From an uncultured Ruminococcus sp. (GTDB lineage Bacteria; Bacillota; Clostridia; Oscillospirales; Acutalibacteraceae): a stretch of 58,781 nt of DNA. Below the pieces are notes generated by a model, which saw nothing but the letters and a program-made list of their open reading frames with translations, had not been told where the DNA came from and did no database searches. The stretch covers positions 1-58,781 of the forward strand of contig CACZYP010000007.1 in NCBI GenBank assembly GCA_902785425.1, read 5' to 3'. Numbering within the stretch: the stretch's first letter is position 1; each line of letters opens with the position of its first letter. A program made the translations under genes and the position numbers. This document shows, piece by piece, positions 18,906 to 28,162 of the stretch.

Positions 18906-19164
18906 AAATTGAAAATGGAAAATTGAAAATGGAAAATTAAGGAAGCACTTCGTGCTTGATCTTATTATTTTTACGTAAGTTCTGCTTTTTCAGATGTCTA
19001 AAACAAAACAATTATATAGATTATTCCAACTATTCAATTTTCGTTTTTTAATAAATAAAGCGATTGAAAACGGAATATGAAAAAAGCTTGATCATAGATC
19101 ATCAATAAAAAACAGGAGCGAAGCGACTCCGCAATTTTCCATTTTTCATTTTCCATTTTCAATT
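18906..19164. repeat. Family 1 repeat between atpG and atpD
   Basis: Arms are aattgaaaatggaaaatt-type iterons on the left and ttttccatttttcattttcc-type iterons on the right, complementary to each other. The left hairpin is aagcacttcgtgctt, the right one is ggagcgaagcgactcc, so the two inner hairpins differ. The middle is A/T-rich and diverged from the common core. It interrupts an otherwise compact operon, leaving only about 20 bases before atpD. Confidence 0.85.
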
Positions 19165-19167
19165 GAT

Positions 19168-19974
19168 TCAGTCGTCTCCTGCGCCTGCTACGATCTCGGT
19201 GATCTCCTGCGTGATGGCGCCCTGACGTGCTCTGTTGTACTGCAAACGCAGATCGTCTATCATCATCTGAGCGTTCTTGCCGGCCGAATCCATAGCCATT
19301 CTTCGTGCAAGCACCTCCGCACAAAAACTCTCTCTGATGCAGCCGATAAGCTTGCCGTTGATGTATTCCGGAACTGCCGTTTCGAGGATAGTCATCTCGT
19401 CCGGCTCGAATATCGTACCGACAGCACTGTTTTCTTTCGGAGCCTCTATCGGCAGTATCCACTTGATATCGGCCTCCTGCGTCATTACGGAGATAGACTT
19501 TGTGTATATGATGCCGAGCTTTCCGAACTCACCTTCAAGATACTCCCTGCAAAGCTCCTTTGCAAGCTGTGCGCCGTCCTCCTGCGTAAAGTTCTCGCTC
19601 GTGATGAATCCCGTGCCGAAGCGGTCGCAGGCTCTTTTGCCTATCGGAATGATCTCTGCATTCGGGTACTGCTTTGCAAGACGGAACACATTTGCATTAT
19701 AGCCGCCTGCAAGACCCCTGTCGCCTGCTATCACGATAAGCTTCGTCACGCCGCTTATGTTGCCCTTGATAAACGGGCTTTTGCGGCACTCGCTGCTTGA
19801 AGCAAGCTGCTTTACAACAGCCGACACCGCCTTTGAATACTGGCGGCTCTTGTTCATCTTCTCGGTGGCTCTGCGTATCTTGGACGATGCGACAAAGCCC
19901 ATTGCCGTAGTGAGGTGCAGCGTGGAATCAACGCTTTTTATCCTCGTGCGAAGCGCTTTTGTATCTGCTCCCAC
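19168..19974 (-). CDS. atpG: ATP synthase gamma subunit
   Basis: This 268-residue rotor shaft protein has the conserved N-terminal coiled helix (ALRTRIKSVDSTLHLTTAMGFVASSKIRRA), the DRGLAGGYNANVFR motif and the C-terminal helix (ARRMAMDSAGKNAQMMIDDLRLQYNRARQGAITQEITEIVAGA). Start is GTG at 19974, two bases after the atpA stop, with gaggtgatc as ribosome binding site. The frame is intact; a repeat begins directly after the stop. Confidence 0.97.
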   Translation of the reverse strand: MGADTKALRTRIKSVDSTLHLTTAMGFVASSKIRRATEKMNKSRQYSKAVSAVVKQLASSSECRKSPFIKGNISGVTKLIVIAGDRGLAGGYNANVFRLAKQYPNAEIIPIGKRACDRFGTGFITSENFTQEDGAQLAKELCREYLEGEFGKLGIIYTKSISVMTQEADIKWILPIEAPKENSAVGTIFEPDEMTILETAVPEYINGKLIGCIRESFCAEVLARRMAMDSAGKNAQMMIDDLRLQYNRARQGAITQEITEIVAGAGDD

Positions 19975-19978
19975 ATGA

Positions 19979-21472
19979 TCACCTCTTCATTCCTTTGAGC
20001 GTGTTCTTAAGCGAATCTATATCGCTCTGATCGAAAAATCCCTGCTCTATGCGCTCAAGGAACTCCTTGTTCTCTGTGCGCAGCTTGTCGTAAAGTCTCT
20101 CCTCGTAATCGTGAACTTTGTTAACGGGGATATCGTTGAGATAACCGTTTGTAACGGCGTAAACGATAGCCACCTGACAGCCCACCTCAACGGGAGCGTT
20201 CTTAGTCTGCTTGAGCACCTCAACTATTCTTTCACCGAGCGCAAGACGTGCCTTTGTGTCTGCGTCAAGGTCCGAGCCGAACTGCGAGAACGCCTGAAGC
20301 TCACGGTACTGCGAATAGAGAAGTTTCAGTTCGCCCGATACCTTCTTCATGCCCTTTAACTGAGCCGAACCGCCTACACGTGATACGGAGATACCGGGGT
20401 TGATAGCAGGCATGATTCCCGAATGGAACAGCTCCGTTTCAAGGAATATCTGTCCGTCGGTAATGGAAATAACGTTTGTCGGTATATATGCCGATACGTC
20501 GCCTGCCTGTGTTTCGATTATCGGAAGAGCCGTTATAGAACCGCCGCCGAATTCATCGGCAACGCATGCCGCTCTTTCGAGAAGTCTTGAATGGAGATAG
20601 AATACGTCGCCCGGATATGCCTCACGTCCCGGCGGTCTGCGGATAAGCAGCGAGAGCGCACGGTAAGCTACGGCGTGCTTTGAAAGGTCGTCGTAAACTA
20701 TAAGCACGTCCTTGCCCTGCTCACGGAAATACTCCGCCATAGCGCAGCCCGTGTACGGTGCGATGTACTGCAAGGGAGCGCTGTCTGCGGCGCTTGCAGA
20801 TACGATTATCGTGTACTCCATTGCGCCTGCGTGAGCAAGCTCGTTTGCAAGCTGTACAACGGAGCTTGCCTTCTGTCCTATTGCAACGTAAATGCACAGA
20901 ACGCCCGTATTCTTCTGATTGATGATCGTGTCTATTGCGATCTCTGTTTTACCTGTCTGACGGTCACCGATGATAAGCTCACGCTGACCTCTTCCGATAG
21001 GTATCATACTGTCGATAGCCTTGATGCCCGTCTGCATAGGCCTCGACACGCTTTTTCTTTCGATGATGCCGGGGGCTTCCGCCTCGATCGGCTTTGTTTT
21101 GTCACAGTGCGCAGGGCCTTTGCCGTCTATCGGCTCGCCCAAAGCGTTTACTACTCTGCCGAGCAGCGCCTCGCCTACGGGAACAGAAAGAACTCGTCCC
21201 GTTCTGCGAACTGTGGTACCCTCTCTGATATTGTTCGTATCGGAAAGGATAGCAACGGAAACAGTCTCGCTTTCAAGGTTCTGCGCCATGCCGTAGGAGC
21301 CGTCTTCAAATTCAAGAAGCTCGCTCGCCATACACTCACGCAAACCGTAAACTCTTGCGATGCCGTCGCCGACAAGCACTACCGTACCTGTCTCCGCCAT
21401 TTCTATTTTAGAATTATAGTCTTTTATCTGTTTTTTGATTATGCTGCTGATTTCCTCAGGCTTACGGCTCAT
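19979..21472 (-). CDS. atpA: ATP synthase alpha subunit
   Basis: This 497-residue subunit forms the non-catalytic sites of the F1 hexamer. The P-loop GDRQTGKT is present, as are [11 protein letters not shown] and the [31 protein letters not shown] block with the arginine finger region ([13 protein letters not shown]). The ATG overlaps the atpH stop. It is full length with no sign of damage. Confidence 0.98.
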   Translation of the reverse strand: MSRKPEEISSIIKKQIKDYNSKIEMAETGTVVLVGDGIARVYGLRECMASELLEFEDGSYGMAQNLESETVSVAILSDTNNIREGTTVRRTGRVLSVPVGEALLGRVVNALGEPIDGKGPAHCDKTKPIEAEAPGIIERKSVSRPMQTGIKAIDSMIPIGRGQRELIIGDRQTGKTEIAIDTIINQKNTGVLCIYVAIGQKASSVVQLANELAHAGAMEYTIIVSASAADSAPLQYIAPYTGCAMAEYFREQGKDVLIVYDDLSKHAVAYRALSLLIRRPPGREAYPGDVFYLHSRLLERAACVADEFGGGSITALPIIETQAGDVSAYIPTNVISITDGQIFLETELFHSGIMPAINPGISVSRVGGSAQLKGMKKVSGELKLLYSQYRELQAFSQFGSDLDADTKARLALGERIVEVLKQTKNAPVEVGCQVAIVYAVTNGYLNDIPVNKVHDYEERLYDKLRTENKEFLERIEQGFFDQSDIDSLKNTLKGMKR

Positions 21473-21999
21473 TTCTCTATCACTTCCTTCAAATCGTGCA
21501 GTCTTCGCCTTAAACTGCCGTCAAGCACTCTGCCGTCAACATAGACCACCATGCCGCCCAGCACCGAGCTGCTCGTAATACACTCCATAACGATCTTTTT
21601 TCCGCAAAGCTGTTCAAGCTTCTCTTTAAGCTTATCCTTCTGCGCCTGTTTGAGCGGCACGGCGGAGATAACTCTTGCCGTCGAGATGCCCTGCGACGCC
21701 TTGTAAAGCTCGTCAAAGTCCATTATGATCTTATAAACGCTGCGGATCGAATCTTTCCTGCAAAGTATCTGCAAAAACGAAACGACATACTCGCATACCG
21801 AACCGCCGAACGCCTCTTCAATGCCGTCAAGGCGTGCGTTTATGGGAATATTCGGCGAAGCAAGGAAATCTACGTAAGTCGGATTTCCACGAAACTGCGA
21901 CAAAACGAGACGAAGGTCGTTATAGACCTCTTCGCAGATATTCTCTTCCGCTGCAAGAGCAAACAGAGCCTCTGCGTATTCCCTACTCGTATCAGTCAT
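21469..21999 (-). CDS. atpH: ATP synthase delta subunit
   Basis: About 176 residues. It is the peripheral-stalk cap linking b subunits to alpha. N-terminal six-helix bundle ([24 protein letters not shown]) and the C-terminal region ([29 protein letters not shown]) match the family. ATG at 21999 lies behind gggtgag; a GTG nine bases further upstream is possible. It overlaps atpF. Confidence 0.95.
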   Translation of the reverse strand: MTDTSREYAEALFALAAEENICEEVYNDLRLVLSQFRGNPTYVDFLASPNIPINARLDGIEEAFGGSVCEYVVSFLQILCRKDSIRSVYKIIMDFDELYKASQGISTARVISAVPLKQAQKDKLKEKLEQLCGKKIVMECITSSSVLGGMVVYVDGRVLDGSLRRRLHDLKEVIEK

Positions 22000-22498
22000 C
22001 GTTCTCACCCAAATTCTCTATAAACGAATCGATCAGCTTCTTGTGATCGTCGCTGTTTATCTCTCTTTCGAGTATCTTTTCGCTGAGCAGCGTCGATACT
22101 TCGGTGATCTCATGCTTGATCTGCGACTGAGCCTTCCTGACTTCAAGCTCTGCATCTGCCTTGGCTCTGTTTACGATATCGTCCGCCTTATCCTTGGCGC
22201 TCGCAACGATCTTGTCGCTCTTGCGCTGAGCCTTGTTCTTAGCTTCGGAGATGATCTCTGCCGCCTCGTCGTCAGCGCCTCTGAGCTTCTCTTCGTAAAG
22301 CTTTTTGGAACTCTGAGCCTCTTTGTCCGCCTGCTTTGCGCTTTCAATGCTCTTGTCGATGATGTCTTGTCTCTGCTTGAGCATGTTCTGAACAGGCTTA
22401 TACAGGAACTTCTTCAAAAGAATGAAGAGTATCAGCAGGTTGCAGATCGAAATAATGATCTGCCATATGTTTATCGATATGACCTCTGATGATTGCAT
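21992..22498 (-). CDS. atpF: ATP synthase b subunit
   Basis: This 168-residue peripheral stalk subunit has one N-terminal membrane helix (IWQIIISICNLLILFILLKKFLY, about 10-32) and a long charged coiled coil (SAKQADKEAQSSKKLYEEKLRGADDEAAEIISEAKNK...). It anchors the stator in the membrane. It follows atpE by 18 bases, with its own ribosome binding site. Confidence 0.96.
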   Translation of the reverse strand: MQSSEVISINIWQIIISICNLLILFILLKKFLYKPVQNMLKQRQDIIDKSIESAKQADKEAQSSKKLYEEKLRGADDEAAEIISEAKNKAQRKSDKIVASAKDKADDIVNRAKADAELEVRKAQSQIKHEITEVSTLLSEKILEREINSDDHKKLIDSFIENLGENDD

Positions 22499-22516
22499 AA
22501 TAACAACTCCAAGCTA

Positions 22517-22828
<312 letters not shown>

Positions 22829-22879
22829 TTAATATCGCCGCACGAACATAACCTTCCGATTTGCTGTGCAGGCTGAAAA

Positions 22880-22980
22880 CATAATATGATCTCATGCCGC
22901 AAAGCGGCTTCCGAAACTTTTCTCTGTTCGCTTTTCACTATTCACTCTTGACCGAGCGAAGCGAACGTTTCAGTGAGATG
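22880..22980. repeat. Short palindromic repeat between atpB and atpE
   Basis: Contains gccgcaaagcggc and a tattcactcttgaccgagcg / cgaagcgaacg palindromic module that runs into the atpB stop codon. Its nearest relative in this window is at 7690-7740. It lies in the only other long gap of the atp operon. Confidence 0.6.
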
Positions 22981-23863
22981 CCGCCTGTCTTTTAAGCTTC
23001 TCCTTGTAGTCCTCCTCCGGGAAGCCCGATGCAATGTAGAGCATCGTCAGCATAGCAAAGATGAACGCCTGAAGAAGTCCGCTGAATATATCGAAGTAAA
23101 CGGAAAGCACAGCCGGCAGACCGATCTGCAAAAACGGGAACTCCCCGAGGAAGCCCGGAAGACGTCCGAAGATCATCGAAGAGAGCGTCTGCAAGGCCGC
23201 AGCCACAAGCACCGATATAACGGAACCCGAAAGAATGTTTCCGTAGTGACGGAAAGCCATCGAAACGGGCGTTGCGATCTCGCCGATAAGATTGAGCGGA
23301 GTGAGAAAAGCCACAGGCTCGGCAAAGCTCTTGACGTAGTGCAGAAATCCGCACTTGCATTTGTAGTACGTTATCAGCACGAACACTAAAAGCGCCCAGC
23401 CGCCTACAACATTCAGGTCGCTCGTCGGCGGATACAGACCCACCAGCGTGAGCAGGCTTGAAAATGCCGAAAGCACCATGATAGCCGCCACAAACGGAGC
23501 AAAGCTGTCGAAAAACTCGCCCATATTGTCGGAAACAAGCTTTTTCGTCTGCTCGATACCCCACTCAACAATGTGCTGCCTCTTTGTAGGATGAGTAGCC
23601 GAAAGCCCGTGCGTTAAGTACAGGCACAAAAAGAACACCGACACGATAACTATCCACGAATTCACCTGCGACTCCGTTATAGGGAGCGGCTGCAGCGGCA
23701 TATTTATCGTGAAGAATATCCGTGAGCCTTCAATGGCGATACCCTCGGCAGGAGGCGTAAAAAGGACATACAGCATCATGCCGAAAATAATCGGCAGTAT
23801 CATAAGCGTTATCAGCAGAGCGTCTACCGCTTTGAATTTTGCGCTGTATCTGTTTTCATTCAC
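22970..23863 (-). CDS. atpB: ATP synthase a subunit
   Basis: This 297-residue membrane protein forms the ion half-channels. About five or six membrane helices are visible. The essential stator arginine lies in MAFRHYGNILSG, and the last helices contain LPAVLSVYFDIFSGLLQAFIFAMLTMLYIASG, with the conserved Gln and Tyr. Together with the two-carboxylate c ring, Na+ transport is plausible. Start overlaps the upstream gene by four bases. Confidence 0.96.
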   Translation of the reverse strand: MNENRYSAKFKAVDALLITLMILPIIFGMMLYVLFTPPAEGIAIEGSRIFFTINMPLQPLPITESQVNSWIVIVSVFFLCLYLTHGLSATHPTKRQHIVEWGIEQTKKLVSDNMGEFFDSFAPFVAAIMVLSAFSSLLTLVGLYPPTSDLNVVGGWALLVFVLITYYKCKCGFLHYVKSFAEPVAFLTPLNLIGEIATPVSMAFRHYGNILSGSVISVLVAAALQTLSSMIFGRLPGFLGEFPFLQIGLPAVLSVYFDIFSGLLQAFIFAMLTMLYIASGFPEEDYKEKLKRQAASH

Positions 23864-24318
23864 TTTATTGATTCACCACCTTCATGTCCGGCTTCATCAT
23901 CAGCCGGACCGCTTGCGATGTCACCCGACGGAACGTCTTTGTTTCCGAACAGCGGTCTGAACATGACCGCAATCCTCGGAAAAAACAAAGGAACAATCGA
24001 AGCGACAGGGTCAAAAAACAATACTCCGAGCGCACCGATCGCCAGCAGCATAAACATTCGCATCGACTGCGAAAAGCGCATAAGCTGCGAAGCGTCTTTT
24101 TCCTCTTTATCAAGGGCGTTCTGAACGGAAAGCCCCATAAGGAAGAAATTAAGCACCGCACCTGCTGCGGAAAGAAGATTTCCGAAAAGCACGTCGGGCT
24201 TCCAAAGCCCCGTTATCAAAAAGACCGACTCTAAAACCGCACTCAGTATCAAAGTCCACGATGCTATATATATCGTCTCTCTTACTACTGTTTCATCGGG
24301 CTTTTTCATGCTTTTCAC
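23860..24318 (-). CDS. AtpI-like small membrane protein, first gene of the atp operon
   Basis: This 152-residue protein has four predicted membrane segments (around 18-40, 46-66, 85-104 and 106-124) and a polar acidic C-terminal tail. The topology and the position in front of atpB match ATP synthase subunit I, which in other bacteria helps c-ring assembly or Mg2+ supply. Sequence similarity to AtpI is weak by eye, so the call leans on synteny. Ribosome binding site is gaaagaggtg. Confidence 0.75.
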   Translation of the reverse strand: MKSMKKPDETVVRETIYIASWTLILSAVLESVFLITGLWKPDVLFGNLLSAAGAVLNFFLMGLSVQNALDKEEKDASQLMRFSQSMRMFMLLAIGALGVLFFDPVASIVPLFFPRIAVMFRPLFGNKDVPSGDIASGPADDEAGHEGGESIK

Positions 24319-24611
24319 CTCTTTCTTTCAATAGTGACCGATTGCCCGCTTAAGTAAACATTGACTAAATCCCGTCCTGCGGACTGAGCACCAAACTTGC
24401 TTGCATATTTTTGTCAAACCGACTTCAAAAGTCTTGAAATACGTCAGGCTGGTATGCACCCGCTTGCAAAATGCGCTAAAATTCTATTATAATTTTTCTT
24501 TTTGCACACAAAGCAAGTAATCGTAATTCATCAAATGCAGTGCGTATCTGTCTGCGGACACTGTCCGCAAATCTGACGGCGCAATTTTGGCACTTGATTT
24601 AATCAATGTTA

Positions 24612-24640
24612 ATTATAACAAAAAGGATAATCATGTGCAA
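24612..24640 (-). promoter_or_regulatory. Proximal promoter of the atp operon
   Basis: On the minus strand TTGCAC (24640-24635), 17-base spacer, TATAAT (24617-24612). It would give a leader of about 285 bases before the first gene, containing a gcggacagtgtccgc palindrome (around 24553-24569). Confidence 0.7.
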
Positions 24641-24727
24641 TAGCCCCGACCGAAAATCGACCAAAATTTTTCTCGATTTTTTAGTCAAATTACTCTATAT
24701 GCCCACCCTTTACCGCTTTTCAACGTC

Positions 24728-24778
24728 AGTATAACACAAAACTGACCAACAGTCAATACTTAAAATGACTTTTAGTCA
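24728..24778 (-). promoter_or_regulatory. Distal promoter of the atp operon with twin palindromic operator
   Basis: On the minus strand TTGACT (24756-24751), 17-base spacer, TATACT (24733-24728). Two copies of a TGAC-N5-GTCA palindrome lie at 24743-24755 (overlapping the -35 and spacer) and 24766-24778 (just upstream), with centres 23 bases apart on nearly the same helix face. This arrangement is typical of a dimeric repressor of the TetR or MarR kind; the regulator is not in the window. Confidence 0.7.
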
Positions 24779-24887
24779 GTTTTTCTGATTTTTATTTTAC
24801 TTATTTGTATCATCTAAAAACTTTGCGATATGCTTTTTATTTTTTCAACAAGCCGGAAGTACACCGCCGGTATATCCTTAAACTGTT

Positions 24888-24917
24888 AATAAAAAGCCAA
24901 AAGCAAAGCGTCTTTGC
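24888..24917 (-). terminator. Probable terminator after DAHP synthase
   Basis: On the minus strand gcaaag-acg-ctttgc is followed by ttttggctttttatt. The stem is short (6 bp) but the U-rich stretch is long. Confidence 0.5.
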
Positions 24918-24924
24918 CCGTTCC

Positions 24925-25008
24925 ATATTTAAATCAAGCGGCGAAGCCGCTTCCGACATTCTTAAGTCTTAAGTTTTCAGTCTTAAGTAAGCGAGCGAAG
25001 CGAGCGCC
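24925..25008. repeat. Repeat-family copy with ttaagt iterons
   Basis: An aagcggcgaagccgctt hairpin is followed by cttaagtcttaagttttcag iterons and a gcgagcgaagcgagcgc palindrome, which touches the stop codon of the DAHP synthase gene. The iteron flavour resembles the one at 5160-5185. Confidence 0.6.
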
Positions 25009-26046
25009 TCAGACCATTTCCGCAATATCATAAATAAGCCTCTCCGACTTCTCCCAGCCGAGGCACGGGTCTGTTATCGACTTGCCGTAGATCATATCGT
25101 CGGCTTCCGTTATCTTCTGATTGCCGTCTTCGATGTAGCTTTCGATCATCAATCCCTTTACGATCTTTTTTATGTCGCCGTTCTGATGTATCGAGCGGAT
25201 GACCTCTTCGCTTATGCGTATCTGTTCCAAAAAGCGCTTGCCCGAATTCGAGTGGTTCGTGTCAATGATAACAGACGGGTATTTCAGATTCGTCTTTGCG
25301 TATTCCTCCGAAAGCTGCAAAAGGTTCTCGTAATGGTAGTTCGATACGCTTCTGCCCTGCGGATCCTGGTAGCCTCTGAGAATGCAGTGAGCGTAAGGGT
25401 TGCCCGTACTTTCTACCTCCCAGCCACGATAGATGAACGTCTGCCTGCTCTGAGCCGCCGTAACGGAATTGAGCATAACGCCGATGTCTCCGCCGGTCGG
25501 GTTCTTCATGCCTACCGGAACGTCTATACCGCTTGCAGTAAGGCGGTGCTGCTGGTTCTCAACGGAGCGTGCGCCCACCGCAACGTATGAGAGCAAATCG
25601 GAAAGATATCTGTAATTTTCGGGATAAAGCATCTCGTCTGCGCTCGTAAGTCCCGTCTCGGCAAGCACTCTCATGTGCAGCTTTCTGATCTTGATGATGC
25701 CCTTGAGCATATCGGAATCGGACAGCGGATCGGGCTGATGCAGCATGCCCTTGTAACCCTTGCCGTTCGTTCTCGGCTTGTTAGTATACACACGGGGGAT
25801 TATTATTATCTTGTCCTTTACCTTTTCCTGCACCTTTGCAAGACGTGAAACGTAATCCATAACGGACGTTTCGTAATCCGCCGAGCAGGGGCCTATCAGA
25901 AGCAGGAATTTGTCCGATTCGCCTCTGAAAACAGCCTTTATCATCTCATCACGTTCCTGTTTTGCCTGCTTCATTTCCTCGGTAACGGGAAAATCCTCTT
26001 TCAGCTCCTTCGGAACGGGAAGCTTTCTTTTAAATGTACAGTTCAT
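25009..26046 (-). CDS. aroF: 3-deoxy-7-phosphoheptulonate (DAHP) synthase, class I AroF/AroG type
   Basis: This 345-residue cytoplasmic enzyme condenses phosphoenolpyruvate and erythrose 4-phosphate, the first step of aromatic amino acid synthesis. Family blocks are clear: LLIGPCSADYE, IIPRVYTNKPRTNGKGYKG, VGARSVENQQHR, GMKNPTGGDIGVMLNS, ILRGYQDPQGRSVSNYH, VIIDTNHSNSGK, GLMIESYIEDG and SITDPCLGWEKSE. The start has aaggagag upstream. It is monocistronic, with its own promoter and no neighbouring shikimate genes. Feedback sensitivity cannot be decided by eye. Confidence 0.97.
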   Translation of the reverse strand: MNCTFKRKLPVPKELKEDFPVTEEMKQAKQERDEMIKAVFRGESDKFLLLIGPCSADYETSVMDYVSRLAKVQEKVKDKIIIIPRVYTNKPRTNGKGYKGMLHQPDPLSDSDMLKGIIKIRKLHMRVLAETGLTSADEMLYPENYRYLSDLLSYVAVGARSVENQQHRLTASGIDVPVGMKNPTGGDIGVMLNSVTAAQSRQTFIYRGWEVESTGNPYAHCILRGYQDPQGRSVSNYHYENLLQLSEEYAKTNLKYPSVIIDTNHSNSGKRFLEQIRISEEVIRSIHQNGDIKKIVKGLMIESYIEDGNQKITEADDMIYGKSITDPCLGWEKSERLIYDIAEMV

Positions 26047-26064
26047 GTTACGCTCTCCTTAACT

Positions 26065-26092
26065 CAATAGAATCTGTTCTTCGGTTCTATTG
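26065..26092 (-). promoter_or_regulatory. Leader hairpin before the DAHP synthase gene
   Basis: caatagaa and ttctattg form an 8-bp stem with a 12-base loop containing ttcgg. The ribosome binding site follows directly, so the structure could influence translation. It is not a recognisable T-box or Trp-type leader. Confidence 0.35.
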
Positions 26093-26138
26093 AACATACA
26101 TTTGCCATTTGCCTTAAAAACGGCTTCAACACCACCTC

Positions 26139-26167
26139 AGTATAGCAGAACAGTCCGTAAAAGTCAA
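26139..26167 (-). promoter_or_regulatory. Promoter of the DAHP synthase gene
   Basis: On the minus strand TTGACT (26167-26162), 17-base spacer, TATACT (26144-26139). The predicted leader is about 85 bases. Confidence 0.75.
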
Positions 26168-26289
26168 TAAGACACAGATATAAAATTTTAGCAAGTTGAA
26201 GCTTTAAATCTATAAAATTTTACCGATTCTTACTCTTTTTCTTATAATAACTGTATTCCCCCGAGCATTAAAATTACACAAATTGTTCA

Positions 26290-26318
26290 TTGCATTATTG
26301 TTTAAAACGTGGTACAAT
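26290..26318 (+). promoter_or_regulatory. Promoter of the thyX operon
   Basis: TTGCAT (26290-26295), 17-base spacer, TACAAT (26313-26318). Transcription would begin near 26325, giving an unusually long leader of about 300 bases. Confidence 0.65.
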
Positions 26319-26333
26319 ATACCATGTGTACTT

Positions 26334-26360
26334 GCATACTCATGCAAAGCATGAGTATGC
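26334..26360 (+). promoter_or_regulatory. Perfect 12-bp hairpin at the 5' end of the thyX leader
   Basis: gcatactcatgc, loop aaa, gcatgagtatgc. No U-run follows, so it is not a terminator. At the very start of the transcript it could protect the mRNA or be an operator palindrome. Confidence 0.6.
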
Positions 26361-26607
26361 TAATTGAAAATTGAAAATGGAAAACAGAAGATTTCGGAAT
26401 CACTTCGCTCCTCTTATTAAATGTGGAATGGCGAATGCCGGAAGCACTGCGTGCTTCATTGTATATCAGATCATTCAGACTCGATAATTATTTCTCGGCA
26501 GCGAGTAAAGTTAGCAGTAAAGTTAGCTTTGCGGGAACTAATACAAATCAACCCGGTGAAGCCGAGTTCCGCAATTTTCCATTTTCAATTTTCCATTTTC
26601 CATTTAC
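26361..26607. repeat. Family 1 repeat filling the thyX leader
   Basis: Left arm aattgaaaattgaaaatgg, then gaatcacttcgctcc and aagcactgcgtgctt hairpins, the core (ctcgataattatttctcggcagcgagtaaag ... actaatac, in separated blocks), a diverged ctcggcttcaccgggt-like hairpin, and the right arm of ttttccatt/ttttcaatt units ending four bases before the ribosome binding region of thyX. Confidence 0.85.
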
Positions 26608-26619
26608 CAGAAGGGGGTC

Positions 26620-27474
26620 GTGATCGAAGTGGGCGCTAAAGTAACGCTTCTTGCATATACACCTATGCCCGAGCAGACCGTCGCAATGTCGGCAAAGCTC
26701 TGCTACTCAAAATCAGATATAGATTCCGTAAAGGAAGGTCTTACCGAAGAAAAAACGGCGGCGTTTATCGAAATGCTCAGCTCGCTCGGTCATCAAAGCC
26801 CCATCGAGCATGCTTCGTTCACGTTCGGCATAGAGGGCATTTCAAGAGCCTGCTCGCACCAGCTCGTGCGCCACAGGATAGCCTCCTACAGCCAGCAGTC
26901 GCAGCGCTACGTTGACGGCACATCGTTCGAGTTCGTAACTCCCCCGAAGATAGCCGAATCGGACGAGCTTTCAAAGCTTTACAACGAGGCTCTCGAAACG
27001 GAGATGAACGCTTACACAAAGCTTCGCAACGGACTTATGGCGGCAAATATCCGCTCGCTCATATCGAGCGACCCCGATAAATACCCCGAGCTTCAAAGCT
27101 CTGTCTCAAAAGCAGACGACGACCTTATCGAGGCTTTCAGAGCAGCCGACAAAAAGACCTGCTCCGCATTTGAAAAAACAGCTAACGAAGACGCACGCTT
27201 CATTCTTCCGAACGCATGCACAACAAAGATCATCTGCACGTTCAACGCACGAAGCCTTCTCAACTTCTTCGAGCACCGCTGCTGCAACAGAGCGCAGTGG
27301 GAGATCAGAGACGTGGCTCAGCAGATGCTTCTGCTCGTTAAAGAAGTCGCACCGCACCTGTTCGCAAAGGCAGGTCCGGGCTGCGTTTACGGCGCATGTC
27401 CCGAGGGCGCTATGAGCTGCGGCAGAGCGGCTGAGATAAAAAAGAAATTTGCACCGAAAAAGGCGGAAAAATAA
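26620..27474 (+). CDS. thyX: Flavin-dependent thymidylate synthase
   Basis: This 284-residue enzyme makes dTMP from dUMP using methylene-tetrahydrofolate and FAD. The ThyX motif is seen as RHRIASYSQQSQRY (84-97). Other family blocks are GHQSPIEHASFTF and the later NARSLLNFFEHRCCNRAQWEIRDVA with the catalytic-site arginines. Start is GTG; 26620 is close to the aaggggg site, and an in-frame GTG at 26629 has better spacing (11 bases), so the true product may be three residues shorter. The stop overlaps the tmk start (TAATG). It opens a dTTP/folate operon. Confidence 0.96.
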   Translation: MIEVGAKVTLLAYTPMPEQTVAMSAKLCYSKSDIDSVKEGLTEEKTAAFIEMLSSLGHQSPIEHASFTFGIEGISRACSHQLVRHRIASYSQQSQRYVDGTSFEFVTPPKIAESDELSKLYNEALETEMNAYTKLRNGLMAANIRSLISSDPDKYPELQSSVSKADDDLIEAFRAADKKTCSAFEKTANEDARFILPNACTTKIICTFNARSLLNFFEHRCCNRAQWEIRDVAQQMLLLVKEVAPHLFAKAGPGCVYGACPEGAMSCGRAAEIKKKFAPKKAEK

Positions 27475-28148
27475 TGAGCGGCAAGCTTATAGTTATTGAA
27501 GGGCTCGACGGAAGCGGCAAGGCTACGCAAACGGAGCTTCTTTGCAAAAAAACAGAACAGCTCGGGCTTCGATACAGCCGTATCTCCTACCCGAACTACG
27601 ACAGCCCGTCGTCGTCACTTGTGAAAATGTATCTCGGCGGCGAGCTTTCAAAGGATCCCGACGGCGTCAACCCTTACGCTGCTGCGGCTTTCTACGCTGT
27701 AGACCGCTGCGCAGATTTTCTTAAATACAGAAAAGAAGAATACGAAAACGGCGGCCTGTTCATTTCCGACAGATATGCCACATCAAACGCCGTTTATCAG
27801 ACGTCAAAGCTCCCCCGTAACGAATGGGAAGCGTACATAAACTGGCTCGATGATTTTGAATACAACAAGCTCGGCGTTCCGAAGCCCGATCTTGTTATTT
27901 ATCTCGATATGGATATCAGCGTTTCACAGAAGCTTCTTTCAAAGCGCTACAACGGCATTGAAAGCAAAAAGGATATCCACGAGGCTGACACGGAATTTCT
28001 CAAAAGATGCAGAGAAACGGCGCTTTTCGCCGCAAAAACGCTCGGCTGGCACGTTGTCCGCTGTGACGACGGCGAAAATCCCCGTTCACTCGAAAGCATC
28101 TCACACGACATATATGAAGCGGCAAGACCGTTTCTTGAATCATTATAA
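27474..28148 (+). CDS. tmk: Thymidylate kinase
   Basis: This 224-residue enzyme phosphorylates dTMP to dTDP, directly after ThyX in the pathway. The P-loop is GLDGSGKAT (10-18), the DR(Y) motif is DRYATSNAVYQ (about 101-111), and a LID-like region follows. Start ATG shares a base with the thyX stop, so the two are translationally coupled. Confidence 0.95.
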   Translation: MSGKLIVIEGLDGSGKATQTELLCKKTEQLGLRYSRISYPNYDSPSSSLVKMYLGGELSKDPDGVNPYAAAAFYAVDRCADFLKYRKEEYENGGLFISDRYATSNAVYQTSKLPRNEWEAYINWLDDFEYNKLGVPKPDLVIYLDMDISVSQKLLSKRYNGIESKKDIHEADTEFLKRCRETALFAAKTLGWHVVRCDDGENPRSLESISHDIYEAARPFLESL

Positions 28149-28162
28149 CGGAGGTATATATC

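Larger units (their letters stand above)
24319..25008. other. Regulatory gap between aroF and the atp operon
   Basis: No coding sequence is supported in these 690 bases. The gap contains two atp promoters, a twin operator, a long structured leader, a possible aro terminator and at its far end a gcgaagcgagcg-type repeat next to the aroF stop. Another TATAAT-like box lies at about 24489 within the leader. Confidence 0.6.

Noticed and set aside
26047-26092. T-box or tryptophan leader before DAHP synthase
   Set aside because: Only one simple hairpin is present; no T-box sequence, leader peptide or terminator follows.
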